The notes: generated by a model not told the origin, from the sequence alone. Counted from the stretch's first letter, positions 1 to 8,520 are shown. The stretch is 64,000 nucleotides of DNA from Actinacidiphila rubida (GCF_900110255.1 NZ_FODD01000021.1:1-64000), one strand, 5' to 3'. Program-made: numbers and translations.

Positions 1-350
1 TTCACGCCGATCACGGCACCCAGTTCACCTCCTGGGTCTTCGGCGAACGGATCCGCTCCGCCGGCCTCCTGCCGTCGTTCGGCACCGTCGGGGACGGCCT
101 GGACAACGCGATGATGGAATCGTTCTGGTCCTCGATGCAGATCGAGCTGCTCAACCGCAAGCGCTGGAAGACCCGGGTCGAACTGGCCAACGCGATCTTC
201 GAGTTCATCGAGATCTTCTACAACCGCCAGAGACGACATTCAGCACTGGGCTACCGCACCCCCATCGAGTACGAACTACTCTCCGCACAAGACCCCATCC
301 ACGCCGCCAGTTAGCCACCCCAGCTGGAACCCGAACCATGGGGCAGGTCA
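1..350 (+). mobile_element. IS3-family insertion sequence, 3' end only
   Basis: The window opens inside an IS3-type element. The end of its transposase runs to 314. About 25 bases further on is GGGGCAGGTCA (340-350), which has the look of the right terminal inverted repeat of an IS3-type element. The left end lies outside the window, so the mate of this repeat and any target duplication cannot be checked. The boundary at 350 is an inference. Confidence 0.6.
3..314 (+). CDS. IS3-family transposase (OrfB/integrase core), C-terminal part
   Basis: This is the last 103 residues of a DDE integrase-type transposase, which cuts and joins the ends of its insertion sequence. The second catalytic aspartate region reads HADHGTQFTS at the left edge. 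The catalytic glutamate lies in MMESFWSSMQIELL, and the family-typical ending follows (YNRQRRHSALGYRTP). The reading frame is open to the window edge and starts at base 3 within the frame, so the gene is cut by the window and not visibly broken. The first catalytic aspartate and the OrfA half would lie upstream. There is no sign of frameshift in the visible part. Confidence 0.85.
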   Translation, partial: HADHGTQFTSWVFGERIRSAGLLPSFGTVGDGLDNAMMESFWSSMQIELLNRKRWKTRVELANAIFEFIEIFYNRQRRHSALGYRTPIEYELLSAQDPIHAAS

Positions 351-539
351 ACCTGTCACCCAACCCTGCACCAGACCCGTCGGTGATGCGCGGTAGGGGG
401 CGAGCAAGCTTTCACAGCCCATCCGGAAGGAGGTCCCGCGCGAGATCCACAGCCATGGTGGGCGATCATACCGCCGAGGGCATTCGCAGGGCGTAGAAAG
501 CAGTTGGTCATCCAGTCTCACGACTTCTAACCTGCTCGA

Positions 540-974
540 ATGATCGAAGACGGCCCAGTGGTACGCGTCGGAGACCAAGGACCGGGCCCTGTCCACCTGC
601 TCATGTCCGAGCCGGCAAGACCGTTCGGGGACGATCCGACCCTCGACTTCCTGGTGAAAGCTCGCGGGCGATGGGTGAGCGTCGAGACTCTGGTGCGGAC
701 GTGGGGCGGCGACGGGCTGGACACATTTCTCTCGGCGCTGGCCGAGGACTTCCGTGGCTGGGAGGGAGCGCGCGCCTGGCGTTCCCTGGAACATGACCTG
801 ACCATCTCGGCGGAACACCGCGCCGGCGGCTACGTCCACCTGACGTGGGCCATTCACGGCCGTCCTCCATCCGACGAATGGCGCTTCGAGACCACCACCG
901 TGCACGCGGCCGGCGAGGAGATGCGCAACCTCGCGGCCGAGATCCACTCGTTCCTCACAAGCATGGGCGAGTAG
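540..974 (+). CDS. DUF6228-like protein of unknown function
   Basis: A 144-residue soluble acidic protein with no signal peptide or membrane segment. The order of features resembles DUF6228 proteins of Streptomyces: an N-terminal beta-rich part around VRVGDQGPG, a central WVSVETL...FLSALAEDFRGWEG segment, then a strand-rich half. The function of that family is unknown. The ATG at 540 lacks a strong ribosome-binding site. A later ATG at 603 would remove 21 residues. It stands alone between the IS3 remnant and a convergent gene, a typical setting for accessory or toxin-immunity-like genes, but no partner is visible. Confidence 0.6.
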   Translation: MIEDGPVVRVGDQGPGPVHLLMSEPARPFGDDPTLDFLVKARGRWVSVETLVRTWGGDGLDTFLSALAEDFRGWEGARAWRSLEHDLTISAEHRAGGYVHLTWAIHGRPPSDEWRFETTTVHAAGEEMRNLAAEIHSFLTSMGE

Positions 975-1089
975 GCGGCTGATCCGTCGGCATACCCGGG
1001 GCGGTGCGGCGCCAGGACTCAGATCGGAAGCTCCTCGGATTATCGAGCTGAAGCTGCAGCGAAGCCGTCGAGCCCGGCCGCGGGGGTGT

Positions 1090-1623
1090 TCACGAGGTGG
1101 TCCTCCAGCGGGGAGCGTCGAGGTCGGGCTCGTCGGGGCTGGCGAAGTGGAACGGCACGCCGAGATGCTCGGCCAGGGCACGACCAACCGTCGACGCCTC
1201 CTGTGCTTCGGGCCAGGGAGGAACCGAACCGTTGAACAGCCGCATGTCGCTGCCGTGCCGAATGATCGCAAGCCGGTGCTCGGCAGCCGGATCGTCCGTC
1301 AGCGCCGTCAGGTCCACGCACCAGCCGTCCGTGTCACCGTCCCACAGCGCCTCGATGGCCACGGCACGGCCGGGCAGAGCATTCACCTTCTCCGTCAGCG
1401 CCGGCAGGTTCAGCGGCGGGGTCGGGTAGCGCTCGAAGCGTCGGCCGAGCTCCCGGTAGCGCTCCGCCACCACGTCGAGCGCGTCGTACAGGCCCGGCCT
1501 GGAGTCGACCGGGAACGCCTCGCGCAGGCGCTTGACCGCCGCGAGCCGATGGTCTTCGTGGATCAGGCTGTCAACGGCGGAGCGGTCAGCGGCAGGCACT
1601 TCCGCCCAGATCGGAGAGTCCAT
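1090..1623 (-). CDS. conserved hypothetical protein, 177 residues
   Basis: I do not recognise the family. It is a soluble protein beginning MDSPIWAEVPAADR and ending in a charged tail. The N-terminal half is helical (EDHRLAAVKRLREAF, DALDVVAERYRELGRRFER). The C-terminal half has short strands and WCVDLTALTDDP, which would suit a small alpha/beta fold. The frame is open further upstream to 1911, but that extension runs antisense to the DUF6980-like gene and lacks actinobacterial codon bias, so the ATG at 1623 is preferred. No catalytic motif is seen. Confidence 0.6.
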   Translation of the reverse strand: MDSPIWAEVPAADRSAVDSLIHEDHRLAAVKRLREAFPVDSRPGLYDALDVVAERYRELGRRFERYPTPPLNLPALTEKVNALPGRAVAIEALWDGDTDGWCVDLTALTDDPAAEHRLAIIRHGSDMRLFNGSVPPWPEAQEASTVGRALAEHLGVPFHFASPDEPDLDAPRWRTTS

Positions 1624-1750
1624 GACGGTATTGAAGCCGTCACGGCCGGACGCTCCGCGTCCAGGGCACTGCCTGGAAGCAGCGGGTGACGGCTGCAACA
1701 GCTCACCGTCCCCGACTGGACGTGGTGGCGATCGACGAGAATCCGAGGTC

Positions 1751-2110
1751 ATGAGCAACCCCTGCTGCGAGGAGATGGGCCGCTGCGTGAACGTGCGCTG
1801 CGACCAGCACGACGACCCCTTCGACTGCCCGGACGCGCTGGTCGCATTCAGTGCCAAGTTCCAGGAGTACGGGCTGATCATCCACGACGGCGGCACATCG
1901 AGCATCATCATCGACTTCTGCCCCTGGTGCGGACGACGCCTCCCCGAGTCACAGCGGGACCGGTGGTTTGACGAGCTGGAGCGCCGCGGGATCGATCCGT
2001 GGAATGACGAAGTCCCGGCCGAGTTCCAGGACGACCGCTGGCTCGCCCACCCTCCCAGGGCTGACGAACCAGCAGCTCCTCAAATCCCTTGGCCTACTTC
2101 GGAGGGGTGA
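1751..2110 (+). CDS. DUF6980-like small zinc-binding-type protein
   Basis: A 119-residue protein. The pairs MSNPCCEEM and FCPWCGRRLP, with cysteines near both ends of the conserved core, match my recollection of DUF6980, and CPWCG looks like a zinc-ribbon knuckle. The middle (PDALVAFSAKFQEYGLIIHDGG) is the best conserved part of such proteins. ATG at 1751 begins exactly at the conserved N terminus, preceded by CCGAGGTC. The role is unknown. It lies divergent from the hypothetical gene ending at 1090, in the same accessory patch. Confidence 0.65.
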   Translation: MSNPCCEEMGRCVNVRCDQHDDPFDCPDALVAFSAKFQEYGLIIHDGGTSSIIIDFCPWCGRRLPESQRDRWFDELERRGIDPWNDEVPAEFQDDRWLAHPPRADEPAAPQIPWPTSEG

Positions 2111-2207
2111 ACACGGCCTTGCCGCCGATGAGTTCGATCTGCCGGTCGAGGTGCCAGGCCATGCATGCCCTCGAATCGATCGCATTCCGCGGCGAGCACG
2201 TGCGACA

Positions 2208-2738
2208 TCAGGTCACCCGTTCCTCGGCGGGTCGCTGCGCTCGCTCTGCGGATCCCGCAGCCCCGGTCCGTTCGCCGGAGCTGATGGCCCGGTTGAGGTA
2301 GGAGCTTGATGGGCAACCGGCATCGGCGTCCTCTGTCGGACACATAGCAGGGTGCTCATCGTCGCCGAACAGGTAGACGGACACGGTGCAGTCGGTGGTG
2401 GCGCTGAAGGAGAGTTCCATTGCGGTGCCATGGGTGGCGGACTCGTCGGGGGCCTCAACTCCGCTGCTTCCGGTTTGCGCGAAGAACGCCCAGCGGCCTG
2501 ATCGCAGATCCGCAGGATCATCGCAGGCCGCAGCGTCGGGCATGATGGCGGCGCGCTTGCTGGTGAAAGTGTGATCGGCGTAGAAGGTCAGGGACGTTCC
2601 TGCCTTGCTGGTCCACCGCCCTTCCAACTGGGGCGTCGAAATATCCGCCGCGTAGAGCGCTGAGGCCAGACCGCAGGAGACTGTCAGCACCGTCGCCGCC
2701 CCGCCGAGAACAGCGGCCCGCCCTAGCCGTCGTCCCAC
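2208..2738 (-). CDS. secreted protein of unknown function
   Basis: A 176-residue protein with a signal peptide: RR near the N terminus, a hydrophobic run to about residue 30 (VLGGAATVLTVSCGLASALYA) and a plausible AYA-type cleavage before ADIS. LTVSC could be a weak lipobox, but the residue before the cysteine pair is not ideal. The mature part contains LEGRWTSKAGTSLTFYADHTFTS, a layout seen in small lipocalin-like or DUF-type secreted proteins of actinobacteria, and at least four cysteines. The last 40 residues are low in structure and may vary. A perfect palindrome lies upstream (2796-2809). Confidence 0.55.
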   Translation of the reverse strand: MGRRLGRAAVLGGAATVLTVSCGLASALYAADISTPQLEGRWTSKAGTSLTFYADHTFTSKRAAIMPDAAACDDPADLRSGRWAFFAQTGSSGVEAPDESATHGTAMELSFSATTDCTVSVYLFGDDEHPAMCPTEDADAGCPSSSYLNRAISSGERTGAAGSAERAQRPAEERVT

Positions 2739-2795
2739 GTGTACTCCCTCGGACCTCCGGGTGATGGCCCGGGAAAGATTGTCGGGCGAACTCTA

Positions 2796-2809
2796 TTGAA
2801 CGCGTTCAA
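2796..2809. promoter_or_regulatory. perfect 14-bp palindrome, likely operator
   Basis: TTGAACGCGTTCAA is a perfect palindrome 58 bases upstream of the start codon at 2738. Its form, a CG-centred dyad with TTGAAC arms, is the type bound by TetR- or LacI-family repressors. No such regulator is encoded next to it in this window. Confidence 0.5.
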
Positions 2810-2927
2810 CCCTCTGGCTGGTGGGGGTGAAGTCTGATCGGAGTGACCTTCGTGCAGGGCAGGACCACTCCTCAAGTGAGTGATGGCCGGTGAGGTCACC
2901 CATCATGATCAGGTCGGCCCGCGCGGG

Positions 2928-3947
2928 TCAGCGGCGGCGCTGGTCCGGCCGGAGGGTGGTGTCGCCGTAGCTGTTGTCGACGGGGTTGACCGTCACGCCG
3001 GGGGCCACGATCTCGTCGATGCGGTCCAGGACGTCGGTCGGGAGGGTGACGTCGGCGGCGGGCAGGAACGCCTCGAGCTGCTCCATGGTGCGCGGGCCGA
3101 TGATGGCCGAGGTGACGCCGGGGTGGTGGAGCACGAAGGCGACGGCCAGCTCGATCAGACTCAGCCCGCTCGTGTCGGCGAGAAGCGCGAGCTGCTCGAC
3201 GGCGTCGAGCTTGCGCTGGTTGGCGGGGGTGCTCATGTCGAAGCGGGCCCCGGGCCGGGCCGCTGAGGCCGGGCCGGAGTGGGCGTCCCTGCGGTAGCGG
3301 CCGGAGAGCCACCCGCCGGCGAGCGGGCTGTACGTCAGCGTGCCCATGCCGTGGCGCCGCGCGGTGGGGAGCACGTCCTCCTCGATGCCGCGCACGAGCA
3401 CCGAGTACGGCGGCTGCTCCGTCACGAACCGTTCCAGGTGCCGTTCCCGGGACACCCACTGGGCCTCGACGATCTGGGAGCCGGAGTACGAGGAGGAGCC
3501 GAGGTAGCGCACCTTGCCCTGGTGCACGAGGTCGGACAGCGCGCCGAGGGTCTCGGCGACGTCGGTGTCCGGGCTGGGGCGGTGGACCTGGTAGAGGTCG
3601 ATGTGGTCGGTGCCGAGCCGCCGCAGGGAGTTCTCGACCTCGCGGATGATCCAGCGTCGCGAGCCGCCGCGCTGGTTGGGGTCGTCCTGGTCCATCGGCA
3701 TGAAGAACTTGGTGGCCAGGAACACGTCGTCGCGGCGGTCCTTGAGCGCCTTGCCGACGATCTCCTCGGAGACGCCGCCGGAGTAGACGTCCGCGGTGTC
3801 GACGAAGTTGACGCCCGCGTCCAGGGCCCGGTGGATGATCCGGACCGAGTCGGCCTCGTCCTGGTTGCCCCAGGGGCCGAACATCATCGCGCCCAGGCAG
3901 AGCGGGCTGACCTGGACACCGGTGCGGCCGAGCGGTCGGTAGTGCAT
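2928..3947 (-). CDS. aldo/keto reductase
   Basis: A 339-residue NADPH-dependent oxidoreductase of the aldo/keto reductase superfamily (YajO/YghZ-like group), which reduces aldehydes or ketones in the cytosol. The catalytic tetrad can be read as Asp50, Tyr55 (DTADVYSGG), Lys80 (LATKFFMP) and His122 (LYQVHRP). A C-terminal nucleotide-binding motif (AIIGPRT) follows. Start at 3947 gives the usual MHYRPLGRTG opening. The longer open frame upstream overlaps the regulator gene and is rejected. It lies 53 bases downstream of the MmyB-type regulator on the same strand, so the two may be cotranscribed. Confidence 0.9.
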   Translation of the reverse strand: MHYRPLGRTGVQVSPLCLGAMMFGPWGNQDEADSVRIIHRALDAGVNFVDTADVYSGGVSEEIVGKALKDRRDDVFLATKFFMPMDQDDPNQRGGSRRWIIREVENSLRRLGTDHIDLYQVHRPSPDTDVAETLGALSDLVHQGKVRYLGSSSYSGSQIVEAQWVSRERHLERFVTEQPPYSVLVRGIEEDVLPTARRHGMGTLTYSPLAGGWLSGRYRRDAHSGPASAARPGARFDMSTPANQRKLDAVEQLALLADTSGLSLIELAVAFVLHHPGVTSAIIGPRTMEQLEAFLPAADVTLPTDVLDRIDEIVAPGVTVNPVDNSYGDTTLRPDQRRR

Positions 3948-4000
3948 GAAGGCGTACTCCTTGGTGGGGTGGCGATGTCGCGACAGGCGTGGCGCCGCCG

Positions 4001-4897
4001 TCAGTCGTCGCGTGCGGAGACGGTCGTGCCGGTGCCCGCCCAGCTCGCGAGGAGGCCGAGGGCCTCGTGCTCGCGCGAGTCGGGTTCCGGCGTGTAGACG
4101 TAGAGGCGCAGGCCGGGATCGGCCGGCAGCTCCAACGCCTCGTAGGGCAGCGCGAGTTCGCCGACCAGCGGATGACGCAGATGCTTCACCCCGGAACGGT
4201 GGAACTTCACGTCGTGGCGGGCCCACCGGCGGGCGAACTCGTCGCTCTTGGTGGTGAGTTCGCCGATCAGGTCGGTCAGCGCCTTGTCGTGCGGCGCGCG
4301 TCCGGTCTCGGTGCGCAGGAAGGCCACCGAGTCGCCGGCGGCGCGGTCCCAGTCGGGCCAGAAGTCCCGGCCCGCGGGATCCAGGAACAGGAAGCGCGCG
4401 CTGTTGACCGGGCCGCGCTGGGCGAACAGCGGGGAGTCGAAGACCGGCGCGTACAGGGCCCGTCCCAGCGCGTTGGCGGCCAGGACGTCGAACCGCCCGT
4501 TGCGCACGTAGGCGGGGACGCCGGCCATCGCGTCGAGCGTCCGCAGGATCGTGGGCCGCACGCGTGAGGCGGTCACGGCCGGCCGGTGGCCCGACGGCGT
4601 GGCCGCGCGGGCCAGGTCGTACAGGTGGGCGCGCTCGGCCTCGTTGAGCTGCAGGGCGTGGGCGAGGGATTCCAGCACCGCATCCGAGGCGCCGCTGAGA
4701 TTTCCGCGTTCCAGGCGGACGTAGTAGTCCACGCTCATTCCGGCGAGAAGGGCGACCTCCTCGCGCCGCAGCCCGGCCACGCGGCGATTCCCGCCGTACA
4801 CCGGCAGCCCGGCCTGCTCAGGGGTGATCCGCGCCCGGCGCGTGCTCAGGAACTCCTTGACCTCGGCGGCCCGGGTCTCCCTGCCGGTGCCGGTCAT
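4001..4897 (-). CDS. helix-turn-helix regulator, MmyB-type
   Basis: A 298-residue transcription factor with an N-terminal XRE-type helix-turn-helix (RREEVALLAGMSVDYYVRLERG, residues about 42-64). The C-terminal part matches the MmyB-like ligand-binding domain common in streptomycetes (DLARAA, NALGRALY, DFWPDWDRAA). Members usually repress a neighbouring oxidoreductase gene and respond to fatty-acid-like or small hydrophobic ligands. Here the divergent alcohol dehydrogenase (5115) and the downstream aldo/keto reductase are the likely targets. ATG at 4897 is the natural start of the family. Confidence 0.85.
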   Translation of the reverse strand: MTGTGRETRAAEVKEFLSTRRARITPEQAGLPVYGGNRRVAGLRREEVALLAGMSVDYYVRLERGNLSGASDAVLESLAHALQLNEAERAHLYDLARAATPSGHRPAVTASRVRPTILRTLDAMAGVPAYVRNGRFDVLAANALGRALYAPVFDSPLFAQRGPVNSARFLFLDPAGRDFWPDWDRAAGDSVAFLRTETGRAPHDKALTDLIGELTTKSDEFARRWARHDVKFHRSGVKHLRHPLVGELALPYEALELPADPGLRLYVYTPEPDSREHEALGLLASWAGTGTTVSARDD

Positions 4898-5114
4898 GTG
4901 CGGACCCCGCGATCCGGTGCCATGGGGGACTCCTCCTGCCGATCGTCGCGTGCCGTCCCTTCGACCCTCCCACCGTAAAACGGCCCGCGCGCCCCCTGGG
5001 AGGTACTGCCGTTACCTGTAAAAGGGGTGACTCCCACCTGCGCGGGCCGGGGCGTCTCCTGGAGGGGGTCAGGGACTCGAAGCCGAGAAACCGCACTCCA
5101 ACCGAAGGAACACC
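4898..5114. promoter_or_regulatory. divergent promoter region, regulator/alcohol dehydrogenase
   Basis: A 217-base spacer between two divergent genes, holding the promoters of both. It contains an AT-richer stretch around 4975-5025 and a loose 6-bp dyad (TGGGAG...CTCCCA). A CCGAAGGAACACC segment precedes the GTG start of the dehydrogenase. No confident -35/-10 pair was placed. This is the expected binding region for the MmyB-type regulator. Confidence 0.4.
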
Positions 5115-6149
5115 GTGCGCGCAGCACTCATGTACGGAGCAGGAGACGTCCGGGTCGGACAGGTCGCCGACCCGGCGCTCAAGGAACCCACCGACGCGCT
5201 GGTCCGCGTCACCACGGCCTGCGTCTGCGGCAGTGACCTGCATCCCTACCGCGCGATGTCCGCGGCCGGCGGCCCGGTCCGCATGGGCCACGAGTTCATC
5301 GGCGTGGTCGAGGAGGCCGGGAGCGAGGTCCGCACCGTCGCCAGGGGCGACCTGGTCGTCGCCCCGTTCGCCTATTCGGACGGCACCTGCGAACACTGCC
5401 GGGCAGGGCTGCAGACCTCGTGCGTCCACGGCGGTTTCTGGGCCGTGGGCGGCGCGGACGGCGGCCAGGGAGAGGCGGTCCGGGTGCCGCTGGCCGACGG
5501 CACCCTGGTCCGGCTGCCGGTCGCGCCCGACGACGCGCTCATCCCCTCCCTGCTCACCCTTTCCGACGTGCTCGGCACCGGCCACCACGCGGCGGTCCGC
5601 GGCGGGGTGCGCCAGGGGAGCACCGTCACCGTGATCGGGGACGGCGCCGTCGGCCTGCTCGCGGTGCTCGCCAGCAGGCGCCTGGGCGCCGAGCGGATCG
5701 TCCTCATGGGACGGCACACCGCCAGGACCGATCTCGGGCGCGCGTTCGGGGCGACCGACGTGGTCGCCGAGCGCGGTGCCGAGGGTGTGGAGAAGGTGCG
5801 CGACCTCACGGGCGGCGGCAGCCCGGTCGTCATCGAGGCGGTCGGGCTCCGGCCCGCGTACGAGCAGGCGTACGGCGTGGTCCGCGCGGGCGGCACCATC
5901 AGCCGCGTGGGCGTGCCCCAGTACGAGGAGGCGCCGATCGGCTTCGGGACGCTCTTCGGCGCGAACGTCACCCTCACCGGTGGCCCCGCCCCGGTCCGCG
6001 CCTACATCGCGGAACTGCTCCCCGACATCCTGGAGGGGCGCATCGAGCCCGGCCGGGTCTTCGACCGCACCGTCGACCTCGACGGCACTCCCGAGGGCTA
6101 CCGGGCGATGGACGCCCGCGAGGCGCTGAAGGTGCTCGTGCGGCCCTGA
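5115..6149 (+). CDS. zinc-dependent alcohol dehydrogenase
   Basis: A 344-residue medium-chain dehydrogenase/reductase. Catalytic zinc ligands are visible as Cys38 (CVCGSDLHPY) and His59-Glu60 (MGHEFIG). The structural zinc loop is CEHCRAGLQTSC, with three of the usual four cysteines. The Rossmann fold starts at VTVIGDGAVGLLAV (about 175-190). It would oxidise an alcohol or reduce an aldehyde with NAD(P). The start is a GTG preceded by GAAGGAACACC. Divergent from the MmyB-type regulator, which probably controls it. Confidence 0.9.
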   Translation: MRAALMYGAGDVRVGQVADPALKEPTDALVRVTTACVCGSDLHPYRAMSAAGGPVRMGHEFIGVVEEAGSEVRTVARGDLVVAPFAYSDGTCEHCRAGLQTSCVHGGFWAVGGADGGQGEAVRVPLADGTLVRLPVAPDDALIPSLLTLSDVLGTGHHAAVRGGVRQGSTVTVIGDGAVGLLAVLASRRLGAERIVLMGRHTARTDLGRAFGATDVVAERGAEGVEKVRDLTGGGSPVVIEAVGLRPAYEQAYGVVRAGGTISRVGVPQYEEAPIGFGTLFGANVTLTGGPAPVRAYIAELLPDILEGRIEPGRVFDRTVDLDGTPEGYRAMDAREALKVLVRP

Positions 6150-6200
6150 GCGGCCCCCGGCGCCCGGTGGCCCGCTGACCCCACGTCCCCGGCCCGGCGG

Positions 6201-6217
6201 CGGGGCCCGCGGCCCCG
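6201..6217. terminator. short GC hairpin after the alcohol dehydrogenase
   Basis: CGGGGCC and GGCCCCG form a 7-bp stem with a 3-base loop, 52 bases after the dehydrogenase stop. It is small and has no T-run, as usual in streptomycetes, so the call is modest. Confidence 0.4.
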
Positions 6218-6249
6218 TAATGCCGTCGCGGCGGCCCGCGCCGCCCCGC

Positions 6250-6264
6250 TAGGGTCCGGCGTCG
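6250..6264 (+). promoter_or_regulatory. -10 element TAGGGT placed for leaderless transcription
   Basis: TAGGGT at 6250-6255 ends eight bases before the GTG start codon at 6264. No ribosome-binding site lies between. This spacing puts the transcription start at or next to the first codon, the pattern of leaderless messages that are common in actinobacteria. Confidence 0.5.
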
Positions 6265-6893
6265 TGGACAGTGCCGAGGATCCCGGGGCGATGGTGCGGC
6301 GCGGCTACGACGCCGTGTCCGTGCGGTACGACCAGGCGTACGAGGAGGCGGACAAGTACGGGGACTGGTTGCGGGAGTTGGCGCGGCGGGTGCCGAGCGG
6401 CGGGGCCGTGCTGGACCTGGGGTGCGGGAGCGGGGTGCCGGCGCGGTCGCTGGCCGCCGCCGGATTCCGGGTGACCGGGGCGGACTTCAGCGAGGTGCAG
6501 ATCCGCAGGGCCCGAGAGCGCGTGCCCGGCGCGGAGTTCGTGCACGCCGACATCACGGACCCGGCGTTCGCCCCGGGACCGCCCGGCACGTTCGACGCGG
6601 TGGTCTGCCTGTTCGCGCTGATCCACCTGCCGCTGGCCCAACAGCCGCCGCTGCTGCGGAGGATCGCCGGCTGGCTGCGGCCCGGCGGATGGTTCCTCGC
6701 CACCACGGGGCAGCGCGCGTGGACCGGCGTGGAGGAGGACTGGCTCGGCGGCGGCGCGCCCATGTGGTGGAGCCACGCCGACGCGGCCACCAACCGCCGC
6801 TGGATCACCGAGGCCGGACTCACCGTCGTCCACGAGGAGTTCGTCCCGGAGGGCGACAGCGGGCACGCGCTCTTCTGGGCCCGCCGGGACTGA
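6264..6893 (+). CDS. class I SAM-dependent methyltransferase
   Basis: A 209-residue cytosolic methyltransferase. The SAM-binding motif I reads LDLGCGSGVPARSLA (about residues 50-64). It is followed by the acidic residue of motif II in VTGADFSEVQ and by HADITD. The hydrophobic strand FDAVVCLFALIHLP is the usual post-motif. The substrate cannot be told from the sequence. The start is a GTG with no ribosome-binding site but a close TAGGGT element, suggesting a leaderless transcript. It stands alone, convergent with the phosphatase gene. Confidence 0.85.
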   Translation: MDSAEDPGAMVRRGYDAVSVRYDQAYEEADKYGDWLRELARRVPSGGAVLDLGCGSGVPARSLAAAGFRVTGADFSEVQIRRARERVPGAEFVHADITDPAFAPGPPGTFDAVVCLFALIHLPLAQQPPLLRRIAGWLRPGGWFLATTGQRAWTGVEEDWLGGGAPMWWSHADAATNRRWITEAGLTVVHEEFVPEGDSGHALFWARRD

Positions 6894-6993
6894 ACGCCCG
6901 CGTCCCCGCCGTCCGTTGCCGGCCCATGGGCTCCGGCCCGCGCGCTCCGGCCCATGCGCTCCGGCCCACCCGTTCCGCCCCGCGCGGGCGGGG

Positions 6994-8247
6994 TCACAGC
7001 CGGATGACCACCAGGGCGGTGTCGTCGGTGGCGCCGCCGGACGGCAGCAGTTCGAAGAGCAGGACGTCGGCGAGTTCCTCGGGATCCGTGGCCCGGTGGG
7101 CGGCCAGCGTGGTGGCGAGCCGGCCCAGGCCCGTGTCGATGTCCTCGCCGCGGCGCTCGACCAGCCCGTCGGTGTACAGGACCAGGGTGTCGCCCGCGGC
7201 GAACGCCACGGTGGCCTCCGGGCGTGCGGCGTGCTCGGGCCGGGCGCCGAGCGGGGGATCGGTGGCCCGGTCGAGGAACTCCACCGCGCCGTCGCGGCGC
7301 AGCAGCGCGGGCGGCGGATGGCCGGCGCTGCTGTACGTCATGGAGCGGGAGCCCCAGTCGATGCACGCCGTCATGACGGTGGTGGACTCCGCGCCGTCCA
7401 CCGACCGCGCGTACAGGTCCACGACCTCCAGCGCCTGGGCGGGACCGGCCGACACCCGGGAGGCGGCGCTCAGCGCGCTGCGCAGCTGCCCCATCACGCC
7501 GGCCGCCGACAGCCCGTGGCCGACGACGTCCCCGACGGCCACCACCGTCCGCTCGCCGGGCAGTTCCACCAGGTCGTACCAGTCGCCGCAGACGTTCAGC
7601 GCCCCGGTCGCCGGGCGGTAGCGCACCGCGGAACGGTGATGGCCCATCGGGCGCGGTGCCGGCAGCATCGCGTCCTGCAGCGCCAGCGCCACCTCGCGTT
7701 CGCGGGCGTGCGCGTGCCGCAGCCGCTCGTTGACCTCCTGCAGCTCGCGGGCCCTGCTGTACAGCTCCGCCTCCAGGACGGCGGACCGCCCCCCGGCGTC
7801 GCGGGACGCCCCGTCGGACCGGCCCCGCGCCCGGATCAGCTCGGTGACCTCCTCCACCCGGTGCAGCAGCAGCACCACCCGTCCGTCCGGGCCGAGCACC
7901 GGGGCGTTGATCGGGCTCCAGTACCGCTGCTCCCAGTGCCCGGGCCGCTCCAGCGACTCCACGTCGTAGCGCTGCATCGCCATGGTGTCGCGCTCCCCGG
8001 TGGCCGCGACCCTGCGCAGCGACGCCTCCAGGTTCCGCCTGCCGGTGGCGGCGGGGTCGTTCGGGTTGTCCGGGAACACCTCGAACAGACGGCGGCCGAC
8101 CACCTGCTCGCGCGAGCGGCCGGACTGGCGGAGGAACTCCTCGTTCACGTCCGCGTACACCAGCTCCGGCGTGAGGAGCGCCACCATGGTCGGCAGGGCC
8201 TGGAACGCCGCCCGGTAGTCGATCTGTGGTGTGTGTGGTGCAGTCAT
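6994..8247 (-). CDS. PAS domain-containing SpoIIE-type serine phosphatase
   Basis: A 417-residue signalling protein. The N-terminal PAS domain (about 8-130: FQALPTMVALLTPELVYADVNEEFLR) senses a ligand or redox cue. A short coiled linker (about 150-185) leads to the PP2C/SpoIIE phosphatase domain (about 195-417). Metal-binding motifs are visible as GDWYDLV, VGDVVGHGLSAA, LVLYTDGLVERR and GATDDTALVV. In streptomycetes such proteins dephosphorylate anti-anti-sigma factors to control alternative sigma factors. No anti-sigma kinase or antagonist gene adjoins it. There are no membrane segments, so it is cytosolic. Confidence 0.88.
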   Translation of the reverse strand: MTAPHTPQIDYRAAFQALPTMVALLTPELVYADVNEEFLRQSGRSREQVVGRRLFEVFPDNPNDPAATGRRNLEASLRRVAATGERDTMAMQRYDVESLERPGHWEQRYWSPINAPVLGPDGRVVLLLHRVEEVTELIRARGRSDGASRDAGGRSAVLEAELYSRARELQEVNERLRHAHAREREVALALQDAMLPAPRPMGHHRSAVRYRPATGALNVCGDWYDLVELPGERTVVAVGDVVGHGLSAAGVMGQLRSALSAASRVSAGPAQALEVVDLYARSVDGAESTTVMTACIDWGSRSMTYSSAGHPPPALLRRDGAVEFLDRATDPPLGARPEHAARPEATVAFAAGDTLVLYTDGLVERRGEDIDTGLGRLATTLAAHRATDPEELADVLLFELLPSGGATDDTALVVIRL

Positions 8248-8491
8248 CTGCGCACCATACGAACGGCGGGCCCCCGGGGCCGCGTACCGCCCGTCGGGCG
8301 CCCGGCGGTGTCACACGGGCGGTGCAGTGGGAGTGCCGCGGCCGTACCGCAGGCGCGCGCGGCGACCGTGCCCCGCGCCGCCCCCCGCTCCGGCCCGCGC
8401 CGCCCCCGCGCCCCAGCCCGGACACCCCGCGCTCCGGCCCGCGCCCCCGGCCCGGACGGCCCGCCCCCCCCGGCCTGGACGGCCCGCGGCC
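8248..8491. other. gene-free C-rich spacer
   Basis: About 240 bases between the phosphatase start and the GH43 promoter. The plus strand is extremely C-rich with runs of GCCC and CCGG. Open frames here are shadows of that composition. Apart from the promoter elements listed separately at its right end, I see no gene or defined site. Confidence 0.5.
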
Positions 8492-8520
8492 TTGACCCGG
8501 CGCGGACCCGTACCTAGAGT
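8492..8520 (+). promoter_or_regulatory. promoter of the GH43 gene (TTGACC-17-TAGAGT)
   Basis: A -35 box TTGACC (8492-8497) and a -10 box TAGAGT (8515-8520) stand 17 bases apart. This is a textbook primary-sigma promoter for this genus. Transcription would start near 8527, about 44 bases before the GTG start codon and just ahead of the palindromic operator at 8548. Confidence 0.7.

Noticed and set aside
4818..5717. Large minus-strand frame across the regulator-dehydrogenase spacer
   Set aside because: It crosses the divergent promoters and runs antisense to the dehydrogenase, and it has no domain signature.
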